64,000 nt of DNA from Sulfitobacter sp. D7 (GTDB taxonomy: Bacteria > Pseudomonadota > Alphaproteobacteria > Rhodobacterales > Rhodobacteraceae), in contig NZ_CP020694.1 in the NCBI RefSeq assembly GCF_003611275.1, positions 1,550,001 through 1,614,000 of the forward strand, given 5' to 3'. Under the pieces are notes generated by a model that saw nothing but the letters and a program-made list of their open reading frames with translations, ran no database searches and had not been told where the DNA came from. Both the position numbers and the translations under genes were made by a program. This document shows positions 16,519 through 24,789 of this stretch, piece by piece (positions within the stretch are counted from its first letter, which is position 1; each line of letters begins with the position of its first letter).

Positions 16519-17025
16519 TTATTCCAGGATCACCAGCGGGGCACCGAATTCAACGGCATCGCCGTCGCCGACGAGGATGCGCTTGACGGTGCCGGCGCGG
16601 GGCGCGGGGATGTGGTTCATGGTTTTCATCGCCTCGACGATGAGCAGCGTGTCGCCTTCGGAAACCGAAGCGCCAACGGAGATGAACGCAGGCGCGCCCG
16701 GCTCACCCTGCAGGTAGACGGTGCCGACCATGGGCGATGTCACAGCACCCGGGTGATCAGCCGGATCGGCGTCAGCGGCAGGTGCGGCGGCTGCGGAGGC
16801 AGCAGCGGCGGGGGCCGGTGCAGCGGCAGGCGCGGGGGCGGCTTGATACTGCTGCTGGGGGGCGGCCATGACCTGCTGCGGCGGCTTGCGGCTGACGCGC
16901 ACGTTCAGGCTGTCATCCTCGGCATAGTCGCGTTTCACCTGAAGCTCTGTCAGGTCGTTTTCGTTCAGCAGCTCGGCGAGGGCCTTGATGAAGGCCACGT
17001 CACTGTCATGGGTGTTTTTTGTCAT
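16519..17025 (-). CDS. accB: AccB, biotin carboxyl carrier protein
   Basis: The 168-residue carrier has an N-terminal segment ([19 protein letters not shown]), an alanine/proline-rich flexible linker (about residues 55-85) and a C-terminal biotinyl domain. The biotinylated lysine is K134 in [10 protein letters not shown]. It shuttles carboxyl groups from AccC to the carboxyltransferase in fatty-acid synthesis. About 200 bases upstream, up to the livF end, contain no recognised gene and presumably hold the accBC promoter. Confidence 0.96.
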   Translation of the reverse strand: MTKNTHDSDVAFIKALAELLNENDLTELQVKRDYAEDDSLNVRVSRKPPQQVMAAPQQQYQAAPAPAAAPAPAAAASAAAAPAADADPADHPGAVTSPMVGTVYLQGEPGAPAFISVGASVSEGDTLLIVEAMKTMNHIPAPRAGTVKRILVGDGDAVEFGAPLVILE

Positions 17026-17221
17026 TGGATCCTCGAAGATTTCGACAGGCCGGCAGCCCGTCGCTGCGCGATTGATTGGCTCGCTTATAGGGCATGGGCA
17101 AAGCCATGAAAAGCCAACTGTTGTCTAGGGGGTAGGATCGGTTTTTTGCCGCGCAATGGCCCCGGGGCGCAAGAATGAGGCCGCGCCACATCTTCGCGCA
17201 CCGGGTCAAGGTCACCTAGGG

Positions 17222-17974
17222 TCAGATCGCGAGGTATTCCGCCCGCAGTTCCGCGTTGTCCAACACCTCTGCCGCGGTGCCGTCAAAGACCACGCCGCCG
17301 GTATCAAGGATCACCGCACGGTCGGCCAGTTTCAGGGCGCGCACGGCGTTCTGCTCAACCAGAATGGTGGTGATGCCCTGCGCCTTGATCAGCCCCAGCG
17401 TCTTTTCGATCTCATCTACGATCACCGGGGCAAGACCTTCGTAGGGTTCATCCAGCAGCAGCACCTTAATGTCGCGGGCCAAGGCGCGGGCGATGGCGAG
17501 CATCTGTTGCTCCCCGCCCGAAAGGGTCACCCCCTCTTGGTTCCGCCGTTCGCGCAGGCGCGGGAAGAGGTCATAGAGCCGGTCGAGTGACCAGCCGATG
17601 GGCGGGGCGATCTGGGCCAGCTTGAGGTTCTCTTCGACCGTGAGGCCAGAAATGATGCGCCGATCTTCGGGCACCAGCGCCAGCCCCGCAGCCGAGGCTT
17701 GGTGGCTGGCCATATTGTGCAGCGGTTGATGATCGAGCCAAATCTCGCCGCGCTTGAGTTCCGGGTCGCTGACCCTTGAGATGGCCCGCAGGGTTGAGGT
17801 CTTGCCCGCGCCGTTGCGGCCCAGCAGCGCGAGAATTTCGCCTTCGTGGACGTTAAAGCTCACCCCCTGCACGATATAGCTCTCGCCGTAATAGGCGTGA
17901 ATGTCCCAGACCGAGAGGAAGGCCGGGGCGGTTTGGGCGTGGTTGGCGTTTTTGTCTAGCGTGTCGGTGCTCAT
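17222..17974 (-). CDS. LivF-type ABC transporter ATP-binding protein
   Basis: The 250-residue ABC ATPase of the branched-chain amino acid (HAAT) class has Walker A GRNGAGKTST, signature LSGGEQQML, and Walker B VLLLDEPYEGLAP followed by the switch region ILVEQN. It energises import with the LivG-type ATPase and the LivM/LivH permeases just upstream. The ATG start with AAGGAC before it was preferred to an upstream TTG. It is the last gene of the operon. Confidence 0.92.
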   Translation of the reverse strand: MSTDTLDKNANHAQTAPAFLSVWDIHAYYGESYIVQGVSFNVHEGEILALLGRNGAGKTSTLRAISRVSDPELKRGEIWLDHQPLHNMASHQASAAGLALVPEDRRIISGLTVEENLKLAQIAPPIGWSLDRLYDLFPRLRERRNQEGVTLSGGEQQMLAIARALARDIKVLLLDEPYEGLAPVIVDEIEKTLGLIKAQGITTILVEQNAVRALKLADRAVILDTGGVVFDGTAAEVLDNAELRAEYLAI

Positions 17975-18007
17975 CGGGGTGTCCTTGGGGTTCGGCAACA
18001 GGATAGA

Positions 18008-18772
18008 TCAGGCAGCGTCTTGGCTCTCGCCCAGATAGGCTTCGCGGACCTTGGGGTGGCCCTTGATCCGGTCGGGGGTGTCTTCGACCAGCGGCGTGCC
18101 TTGGGCCAGCACGGTGATCCGCTCGGCCAGCGAAAAGACCACATGCATGTCGTGTTCAATGATTGCGATGGTAATGTCGCGCTCGTCCTTGATCTGTTTC
18201 AGCAGGTCGATCGTATTGTTGGTATCGGCCCGCGCCATCCCCGCGGTAGGTTCGTCCAGCAGCAGCAGGCGCGGATCTTGGGCAAGGCACATCGCGATCT
18301 CCAGCCGCCGTTTGTCCCCCCGCGAGAGGGACGCCGCATGCATATGTCGCTTGTCGATCATGTTCATGTCGCGCAGCATTTCCTCGGCCTTGTCGATCAC
18401 ATCTTGCTGGCCCACGACGCGCGACCAACCGTTGAGTTGGAATGCCCCGTCGCGTTTGGCAAGGCAGGGGATCAGCATGTTCTCCATCACCGTGAGATCG
18501 CCAAAAATTTCAGGCGTTTGGAATACGCGGCTGATGCCCATCTGGTTGATCTCATAGGGTTTGCGCCCCAGCACCGACTGGCCGTCGAACATGACCGAGC
18601 CGGTATCGGGGATAAGCTTGCCCACCAGACAGTTCAGCAGGGTGGATTTGCCTGCCCCGTTGGGGCCGATGATCGCATGGACGGAGTTCTCCGCCACGCT
18701 CAGGTTCACATCGCTCAGCGCCTGCAGACCGCCAAAGCGTTTGCCGACATTTTTGACTTCCAGAATGGACAT
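18008..18772 (-). CDS. LivG-type ABC transporter ATP-binding protein
   Basis: The 254-residue ABC ATPase has Walker A GPNGAGKST and Walker B LLLLDEPTAGMARADTNNTIDLL, with IIEHDMHVVFSLAERI as the switch region. The signature motif reads LSRGDKRRLEIAM instead of LSGGQ. Degenerate signatures occur in this subfamily of LivG/UrtD-like ATPases, so it is probably still active. It lies 33 bases upstream of the livF-type gene and 10 bases after livM. The MSILEVKN start gives the normal N terminus; the longer reading runs into livM. Confidence 0.92.
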   Translation of the reverse strand: MSILEVKNVGKRFGGLQALSDVNLSVAENSVHAIIGPNGAGKSTLLNCLVGKLIPDTGSVMFDGQSVLGRKPYEINQMGISRVFQTPEIFGDLTVMENMLIPCLAKRDGAFQLNGWSRVVGQQDVIDKAEEMLRDMNMIDKRHMHAASLSRGDKRRLEIAMCLAQDPRLLLLDEPTAGMARADTNNTIDLLKQIKDERDITIAIIEHDMHVVFSLAERITVLAQGTPLVEDTPDRIKGHPKVREAYLGESQDAA

Positions 18773-18782
18773 GATGTCTCTC

Positions 18783-19988
18783 CTATTCTGCGGCTTCGCT
18801 GCGGCGTTGGGCGGCGTCGGCCTCGACCGAGCCTGCATTCTTGTCCCGGCGGCGGAAGACACGGCCCAGACGTTGGCCACCTTCGACCAGCCCACCGGGC
18901 AGGAAGATCACGACCAGCATGAACAGCAAGCCCAGCGTGAGGTGCCAGCCCTTGCCGACGAAGGGGTGGATGATCGCGACCATCGCGTCTTCGATCCCAT
19001 CTGGCATGAAGGCGAACCAGCCGTGCAGCACGTTGTCGTTGATCTTGGCAAAGATGTTTTCAAAGTACTTGATGAACCCTGCGCCCAGCACCGGCCCGAT
19101 CAAGGTGCCCGCGCCGCCAAGGATGGTCATCAGCACCACTTCGCCTGAGGCCGTCCACTGCATCCGCTCAGCCCCGGCAAGCGGGTCCATCGCGGCCAGC
19201 AGGCCACCGGCCAGCCCGGCATACATGCCAGAGATCACAAATGCCGCCAGCGTGTAGGGCCGGGTGTTCAGGCCCGTGTAGTTCATCCGCTGCTGGTTCG
19301 ACTTCACCGCCCGCAGCATCATCCCAAAGGGCGAGCGGAAGATGCGGATCGCCAGATAGAAGGCGAGGATCAGGAAGATTGCGCAGAAGTAGTAGCCAAC
19401 GGAAAAGGTAAAGGTCCATCCGCCGAAGAACAGCGTCGTCGAAGAGTTCATCGCCGCGCCAAAGAGGTTGGGGAATGAAGGCGCGTCGACGGACTGGAGA
19501 TATTGCGGGTCAGAGTTGTAGATCTGCAAACCCGTCTCACCGTTGGTGATCGGCGTCAGCACCGAATAGGCGAGGTTGAACGACATCTGCGCAAAGGCCA
19601 GCGTCAGGATGGAGAAGTAGATGCCCGACCGCCGCAGGCTGATAAAGCCGATGAGCGCCGAGAACAGCCCCGCCATGATGACGGCCAGTACCAGCGCGGG
19701 CACGACATTGTAGCTGAGCAGTTTGAACATCCAGACGGCAGAGTAAGAACCGACACCCAGAAAGGCCGCGTGACCAAAGGAGAGATAGCCGGTCAGCCCA
19801 AAGAGGATGTTAAACCCGATGGCAAAGATGCCAAAGATCACAAAGCGTTGCATCAGGTCGGGGTAGCCTGCGTTGAATTGCGCAAGGCCCGAATCCGCCG
19901 GAAAGGGGTTGAGGATGAAGGGGGCAAAGAGCGTGAGAACGACCACGACCCCCAAGAGAAGCGTATCGCGTTTTTCCAGTCCGAACAT
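18783..19988 (-). CDS. LivM-type ABC transporter permease
   Basis: The 401-residue membrane protein has about ten helices and the LivM landmarks [27 protein letters not shown] and [21 protein letters not shown] charged cytoplasmic tail ([23 protein letters not shown]) follows. It forms the inner-membrane channel with the LivH-type permease, whose gene ends 3 bases before this one starts. The substrate is probably a branched-chain amino acid, amide or related compound; the sequence does not decide. Confidence 0.92.
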   Translation of the reverse strand: MFGLEKRDTLLLGVVVVLTLFAPFILNPFPADSGLAQFNAGYPDLMQRFVIFGIFAIGFNILFGLTGYLSFGHAAFLGVGSYSAVWMFKLLSYNVVPALVLAVIMAGLFSALIGFISLRRSGIYFSILTLAFAQMSFNLAYSVLTPITNGETGLQIYNSDPQYLQSVDAPSFPNLFGAAMNSSTTLFFGGWTFTFSVGYYFCAIFLILAFYLAIRIFRSPFGMMLRAVKSNQQRMNYTGLNTRPYTLAAFVISGMYAGLAGGLLAAMDPLAGAERMQWTASGEVVLMTILGGAGTLIGPVLGAGFIKYFENIFAKINDNVLHGWFAFMPDGIEDAMVAIIHPFVGKGWHLTLGLLFMLVVIFLPGGLVEGGQRLGRVFRRRDKNAGSVEADAAQRRSEAAE

Positions 19989-19991
19989 GTC

Positions 19992-21020
19992 TTATTCCTC
20001 CATCACGCCGCGGCGCCCCATCAGACCGCGCGGGCGGACCAGCAGGATCACGATGGCAACGACGTAGATGATGATCTGGTCGATACCGTAGATGATGCTT
20101 TTGATTTCATTCATGGAGGCGAGACTTTCGAGGATTCCCAGCAGGAACCCCGCCAGCACCGCGCCGGGCAGAGAGCCCATGCCACCGACAACGACGACAA
20201 CGAAGCTCAGCACCAGAAAGTCCATGCCCATGTGATAATTGGGTGAGTTGATCGGCGCATACATCACGCCCGCAAGCCCCGCCACGGCGGCGGCGATGCC
20301 GAACATGATGGTAAAGCGGCGGTCGATGTCGATGCCCAAAAGCCCAACGGTTTCGCGGTCTGCCATGCCGGCGCGGACAACCATGCCGAAGGTGGTGAAT
20401 TGCAAGAAAGCAAAGACGGCGGCGATGATAACCGTGGAAAAGCCGAAATAGACCAGACGCCAGTAGGGGTAGGCCAGCGACGTGTCCAAGCCCAAGAGCG
20501 GCGCGAAGTCAAAGCTGCCTTTGAACACTTCGGGCGCGGGCGTGGGGATCGGATTGGCGCCGTAGAAATACTTGACCACCTCTTGCAACACGATGGCGAG
20601 GCCAAAGGTCACAAGGATCTGATCCGCATGGGGGCGTTTGTAGAAATGCTTGATCAACCCACGTTCCATGACAAAGCCGATCAACAGCATCACTGGGATC
20701 GCAAAGAGGATCGCCAGCGGCACCGACCAGTCGATGATGGCCTGTCCCATCTCGGGACCGAACCAGTTTTCGACATAGGGGGTTTTGACCTTCAGCGGAT
20801 TGCCCAGAAAATCCTTCTGGGTCTCGTCGATGGTATCGAAACTCAGCGTCAGTAGCCGTTGCAGCGTGACCGAGCAGAAGGCCCCGATCATGAACAGCGC
20901 CCCATGAGCGAAGTTAACTACGCCAAGCGTGCCAAAGATCAATGTGAGCCCAAGCGCAATCAGCGCATAGGCCGAGCCCTTGTCGAGCCCGTTAAGTATT
21001 TGCAGAAGAACAGCGTCCAT
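19992..21020 (-). CDS. LivH-type ABC transporter permease
   Basis: The 342-residue permease has the LivH core GSAYALIALGLTLIFGTLGVVNFAHGALFM near the N terminus and LSFVVVVVGGMGSLPGAVLAGFLLG near the C terminus. An insertion between helices (residues about 60-100, with several charged residues) is longer than in E. coli LivH. The ATG was preferred to a GTG nine bases earlier because a GGTGGGG Shine-Dalgarno lies at suitable distance. It is separated from the binding-protein gene by tandem stem-loops. Confidence 0.92.
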   Translation of the reverse strand: MDAVLLQILNGLDKGSAYALIALGLTLIFGTLGVVNFAHGALFMIGAFCSVTLQRLLTLSFDTIDETQKDFLGNPLKVKTPYVENWFGPEMGQAIIDWSVPLAILFAIPVMLLIGFVMERGLIKHFYKRPHADQILVTFGLAIVLQEVVKYFYGANPIPTPAPEVFKGSFDFAPLLGLDTSLAYPYWRLVYFGFSTVIIAAVFAFLQFTTFGMVVRAGMADRETVGLLGIDIDRRFTIMFGIAAAVAGLAGVMYAPINSPNYHMGMDFLVLSFVVVVVGGMGSLPGAVLAGFLLGILESLASMNEIKSIIYGIDQIIIYVVAIVILLVRPRGLMGRRGVMEE

Positions 21021-21073
21021 GGACCCCACCTGTTAGGGATGCGTTCACATGAGGGCGGGCCCCATGTGGTGAG

Positions 21074-21109
21074 AAAAGGGGGCGCGCGGCGCAAGGCCGA
21101 TGCGCCCCC
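21074..21109 (-). terminator. Partial terminator between binding protein and permease genes
   Basis: On the minus strand an 8-bp stem (GGGGGCGC / GCGCCCCC) with an inner GC hairpin is followed by TTTTCTC. A second stem (CACATG/CATGTG) lies just beyond, near 21047-21068. In binding-protein operons this layout lowers permease expression relative to the binding protein. Confidence 0.6.
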
Positions 21110-21123
21110 AAAGGTTCAGTGGA

Positions 21124-22470
21124 TCAGGCGCCCGGGTTGCACTTGCCCAATTCGCCGCCGGCGAACATGGGGTGATCCGGGGCGTATTCGACCTGTGCAC
21201 GCGGGGTGACCTCGACGATCTCCAGCGTGTCATATTCGTTGGTCGGGTTTTCCTTGCCTTTCATGACCAGCACGTCTTTGAAACACTGGTGGTCGTCGCC
21301 ACGATACAGCACCGGACCGTTGCCCAGACCGTCGAACTCGAAATCTTCGAGCGCTTCAACGACACCGCAGGGGTTGAAGGTGCCCGCGCGTTCCACCGCA
21401 TCCGCATAGAGCAGCGTCTGCACGTAGCAGGTGTGCGCGGAGTTGGAAGGCGGACGGCCATATTTCTCACCAAAGGATTTCACAAAGGCTTTGGAGCCTT
21501 CATCCTGCAGCTGCCAGTTCCAGTTCATCGAGCCGATAACGCCCTGCACGTTGGCACCGGCACCTGCGGCCATAAGCTCGGAATAGAGCGGCACGACGAT
21601 CTCGAATTTCTTGCCGTTCACTTCTTTGTCCAGCAGGCCGAACTGCACCGCGTTGGTGAGCGAGTTCACCATGTTTCCGCCGTAGTGGTTCAGCACCAGC
21701 ACATCGGCACCGGAGTTCAGAACCGGCGCAATGTAGGAGCTGAAATCCGTGCTCGCCAGCGGCGTCAGCACGTTGTTCACAGTCTCCCAGCCCATCGCTT
21801 CGGTCGCGGCGGCGATGGATTCCTGCTGGGTCCAGCCCCATGTGTAGTCGGCTGTCAGATGGTACGCGCGGCGGTCCTCGCCGTAAGCGTTTTTCAGCAC
21901 CGGCGCGAGGGCGGCGGCGGACATGTAACCGTTAAAGAAGTGACGGAAACCATTGGCCTTTTTGTCTTTGCCCGTGGTGTCGTTGGAGTGTGTCAGACCG
22001 GCCATGAAGATCACGCCCGCTTCCTGACACAGGCCCTGAACCGCCACGGCCACGCCCGAGGACGAGCCGCCGTTGATCATCACAGCGCCGTCTTTTTCGA
22101 TCATCGCCTTGGCGGATGCGCGGGCGGCGTCGGATTTGGTCTGGGTGTCGCCGGTGACATATTCGACCTTCTTGCCCAGAATGCCGTTCCCTTTCAGCGC
22201 CTTGGAGCTGAAGGTGTTCATCATGCCGCCGTCGCCCCCGCCATTAAGGTGCTCGACCGCAAGCTCTTGGGCGCGCAACTCGTCCAGCCCTTCTTCGGCA
22301 TAGGGGCCGGTCTGGGGCACGTTAAAGCCCAGCGTGACCGTGCTGCCCGTGGGGGCATTGGTAAAGCCCGCGTGCGCCTCGGCGCGCAGATAGGTCGGCA
22401 GCGCCAACCCTGCACCGGCAACCGCGCCGGTCTGAATCAGCCCGCGGCGTGTCAGTTTCGTAAACGACAT
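21124..22470 (-). CDS. Periplasmic substrate-binding protein of the Liv-type ABC transporter
   Basis: The 448-residue type I periplasmic binding protein has a Tat-like signal (TRRGLIQTGAVAGAGLALP). The mature protein starts with the Peripla_BP_6 pattern VTLGFNVPQTGPYAEEGLDELRAQELAVEHLNGG. Ligand-pocket stretches include INGGSSSGVAVAVQGLCQEAGVIFMAGLTHSNDTT and LTADYTWGWTQQESI. Cysteines near residues 363, 388 and 446 may form disulfides. It delivers solute to the permease encoded downstream. It resembles the amide/urea/branched-chain amino acid group, and the true ligand is not predictable. Confidence 0.9.
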   Translation of the reverse strand: MSFTKLTRRGLIQTGAVAGAGLALPTYLRAEAHAGFTNAPTGSTVTLGFNVPQTGPYAEEGLDELRAQELAVEHLNGGGDGGMMNTFSSKALKGNGILGKKVEYVTGDTQTKSDAARASAKAMIEKDGAVMINGGSSSGVAVAVQGLCQEAGVIFMAGLTHSNDTTGKDKKANGFRHFFNGYMSAAALAPVLKNAYGEDRRAYHLTADYTWGWTQQESIAAATEAMGWETVNNVLTPLASTDFSSYIAPVLNSGADVLVLNHYGGNMVNSLTNAVQFGLLDKEVNGKKFEIVVPLYSELMAAGAGANVQGVIGSMNWNWQLQDEGSKAFVKSFGEKYGRPPSNSAHTCYVQTLLYADAVERAGTFNPCGVVEALEDFEFDGLGNGPVLYRGDDHQCFKDVLVMKGKENPTNEYDTLEIVEVTPRAQVEYAPDHPMFAGGELGKCNPGA

Positions 22471-22599
22471 GAAGTCCTCCCATTTTTGTAAGTCGCGGCA
22501 CCGGAACCTCCCCCCGATGCCACAACACGCAATAGTGCAAAGAAACTATGGCGCGAAAACTGAAAACCGATCAATAAGGCGCTTGATCGAAACGATTTT

Positions 22600-22619
22600 T
22601 TTGTAAATATATTCGCAAC
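22600..22619. promoter_or_regulatory. ScfR-type operator candidate in the regulator's promoter
   Basis: TTTGTAAA-TATA-TTCGCAAC fits the TTTGCAAA-N4-TTTGCAAA layout reported for the acyl-CoA regulator PccR of Rhodobacter sphaeroides. A further TTTGTAAA lies at 22632-22639 and TTTGTAAG near 22485 on the side of the divergent binding-protein gene. It may mediate autoregulation. Confidence 0.5.
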
Positions 22620-22704
22620 CGTCCAGGGAGGTTTGTAAAGAATATGATGTTGCGCCGCAGAAAGACCTTGAAACAACGCATGAATTATCGCGCGGCGCGG
22701 TCCC

Positions 22705-23997
22705 ATGCGTGAGGGGCTGACCGGCAGCCGCATCCGTGAGCGGCGCGTGATGGCGGGGCTGAAACAGGCCGAACTGGCACAACAAAGCGGGATCTCGGCC
22801 AGCTATCTGAATTTGATCGAGCATAACCGGCGCAGAATCGGCGGGAAGCTGTTGCTCAATATCGCCCATGCGCTTGGTGTCGAGCCGCAGGCGTTGACCG
22901 AAGGGGCCGAAGCCGCGCTGATCGCCACACTGCGCGAAGCGGCAGAGGATGCAGCGCTTACCGGGCCCGAGAGCGACCGGGCGGATGAATTTGCCGGGCG
23001 GTTTCCGGGCTGGGCCAAGGTGCTTGCCAGCAGCCAGCGTCGCATCGCGGCCCTAGAGCAGACGGTTGAGGCGCTGTCTGACCGTTTGGCCCATGACCCG
23101 CAGCTTGCCACGTCGATGCATGAATTGCTGAGTACGGCCGCCGCCATCCGCTCGACCGCCTCTATTTTGGCAGAGACGGACAGTCTGCAACCCGAATGGC
23201 GCGACAGGTTTCATACGAATATCCACCAAGACAGCCGCCGCCTGTCCGACAGCGCGCAGGCGCTGGTCACCTATTTCGACAATGCCGCCGAGACCCGTGA
23301 GGTGGCCCATTCCCCGCAGGCGGAGGTGGAAACCTTCCTCGCCGCGCATGACTACCGTTTTGACCCGTTGGAGCAGGCCCGCGCCCCGCAAGAGGCAATC
23401 GCGGCGCTTGTGGCGCAGGCCGATGCGCTCAAGACCAAGGCCGCGCAGCATATCGCGACGGGGGTGTTGCAGCAGATCGCCCGGGACGCGGCGGCGTTGC
23501 CCTTGGCGCGTTTGGAGCGGACCGTTGAGGAGACGGGCCATGACCCAGCCGAATTGGCGCGCCGGTTGGACCAGCCGATGGGCCGGGTGCTGCGGCGCTT
23601 GGCGTCTTTGCCCGATTTGGGCGCGGGGCTGGTGGTCTGTGACCGCTCGGGCAGCGTGACCTTTGCCAAATCGATCGAAGGGTTCACCGTGCCACGCTTT
23701 GGGGCCTGTTGCCCGCTTTGGCCGCTTTTTGCGGTGCAGGGCCAGCCGGGGCTGGTGATGAAATCCCGCGTCATGCAGATGGGCCGGGGTCAGGCGCAGT
23801 TCGAAGCGATCGCGACCTGCGAGGTTCAAGCCGCTGCCGCCTACAATACGCCGCCCTTGAGCCAATCGGTCATGTTGCTTTTGCCGGTGCCATCAGGGGC
23901 GGCCCCCGCGCAGCCCGTGGGCGCAACCTGCCGCATTTGTCCGGTGGAAGGATGCCGCGCGCGGCGTGAGCCGTCGATCCTGCGCGACGGAATCTAG
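22705..23997 (+). CDS. XRE-type regulator of the short-chain fatty acyl-CoA regulator (ScfR) family
   Basis: The 430-residue protein has an N-terminal helix-turn-helix (residues about 8-62, RIRERRVMAGLKQAELAQQSGISASYLNLIEHNRR). A long middle region is partly helical. The C-terminal DUF2083-type domain has the closing CRICPVEGCRARREPSIL cysteine motif. ScfR proteins such as RamB, MccR and PccR bind short acyl-CoAs and activate or repress acetate and propionate assimilation. No assimilation gene is adjacent; the kinase/symporter locus follows on the same strand. The target set is unknown, but an operator-like site sits in its own promoter. Confidence 0.82.
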   Translation: MREGLTGSRIRERRVMAGLKQAELAQQSGISASYLNLIEHNRRRIGGKLLLNIAHALGVEPQALTEGAEAALIATLREAAEDAALTGPESDRADEFAGRFPGWAKVLASSQRRIAALEQTVEALSDRLAHDPQLATSMHELLSTAAAIRSTASILAETDSLQPEWRDRFHTNIHQDSRRLSDSAQALVTYFDNAAETREVAHSPQAEVETFLAAHDYRFDPLEQARAPQEAIAALVAQADALKTKAAQHIATGVLQQIARDAAALPLARLERTVEETGHDPAELARRLDQPMGRVLRRLASLPDLGAGLVVCDRSGSVTFAKSIEGFTVPRFGACCPLWPLFAVQGQPGLVMKSRVMQMGRGQAQFEAIATCEVQAAAAYNTPPLSQSVMLLLPVPSGAAPAQPVGATCRICPVEGCRARREPSILRDGI

Positions 23998-24111
23998 CAG
24001 GGGTTCAGGCAGTTTTTGACAGCGCTGCCAAACCGATGCATGCTCGCCCCGGTGCGCGTGACCCCGCAACAAGACGGGGCGAACGTACACCGAGGGGGAG
24101 ATTTTTTGCCG

Positions 24112-24480
24112 ATGAGCAAACTCGTAGTTCTGGTGGAGGACGAGGTGAATATCGCCGAGGCCATCCGCTTTTTGTTGGGCCAAGAGGGCTGGCGGGTGGA
24201 GACGCTGGCCAATGGATCGGGTGCGGTAGAGGTGATCCGCAAGGCATCGCCCGATTTGGTGATGCTGGATGTCATGCTGCCGGGCAAAAGCGGGTTTGAA
24301 ATACTCGATGAGCTGCGCGGCGACCCGGCGATGGGGGAATTGCCGGTTCTGATGCTGACCGCGCGCGGCCAAAGCCGGGACCGCGCCATGGCCGAGAAGG
24401 CCGGGGTCAGCCGCTTTATGACCAAGCCGTTTTCGAACTCAGAGATGCTGGACGCGGTGCGCGACCTGATCGCCAGTTAA
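24112..24480 (+). CDS. Single-domain response regulator (CheY-like)
   Basis: The 122-residue receiver domain has no output domain. Acidic residues E9-D10 and the phosphorylation aspartate D53 (VMLDVMLPGKSGFE) are present, along with T84 (LMLTARG) and K105 (FMTKPF). The likely partner is the symporter-histidine kinase two genes downstream. The ATG is 11 bases from a GGGGGAG Shine-Dalgarno; an in-frame TTG at 24106 has better spacing and may be the true start. Output may occur by protein-protein contact or phosphotransfer. Confidence 0.9.
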   Translation: MSKLVVLVEDEVNIAEAIRFLLGQEGWRVETLANGSGAVEVIRKASPDLVMLDVMLPGKSGFEILDELRGDPAMGELPVLMLTARGQSRDRAMAEKAGVSRFMTKPFSNSEMLDAVRDLIAS

Positions 24481-24486
24481 CCCACC

Positions 24487-24789
24487 ATGCCACGCCCTCC
24501 GATCTTTTTGGAAAAACGCGGCTACCGCCAGCGGCGCATGATGGATGCGGTGCGGTTGCTGCCGTTTCTGGGGCTGATGCTGTGGATGGTGCCGTTGTTG
24601 TGGCCCGTGCCAGAGATCCTGCCTGACGCCACCCTCGAACCCAGCAAGCCGACAATCGCGATGAGCGTGGCGCTGCGCTATCTCTTTGGGGTTTGGGCGT
24701 TGCTGATCTTGGCGACATGGGCGCTCTGGCGGCGCACGCGCGATGTGGCGACGGACGGGGGTGCCGATACCAAGGACGGGCCGCGCTGA
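24487..24789 (+). CDS. Small two-helix membrane protein of the kinase locus
   Basis: The 100-residue protein has two predicted membrane helices (about residues 23-43, LLPFLGLMLWMVPLLWPVP, and 62-81, LRYLFGVWALLILATWALW). It begins with a basic N terminus and ends in a hydrophilic tail. Its stop overlaps the start of the next gene (TGATG), and it lies 6 bases after the response regulator, so all three are probably translated together. No family was recognised. It may be an accessory subunit of the symporter-kinase. Confidence 0.65.
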   Translation: MPRPPIFLEKRGYRQRRMMDAVRLLPFLGLMLWMVPLLWPVPEILPDATLEPSKPTIAMSVALRYLFGVWALLILATWALWRRTRDVATDGGADTKDGPR

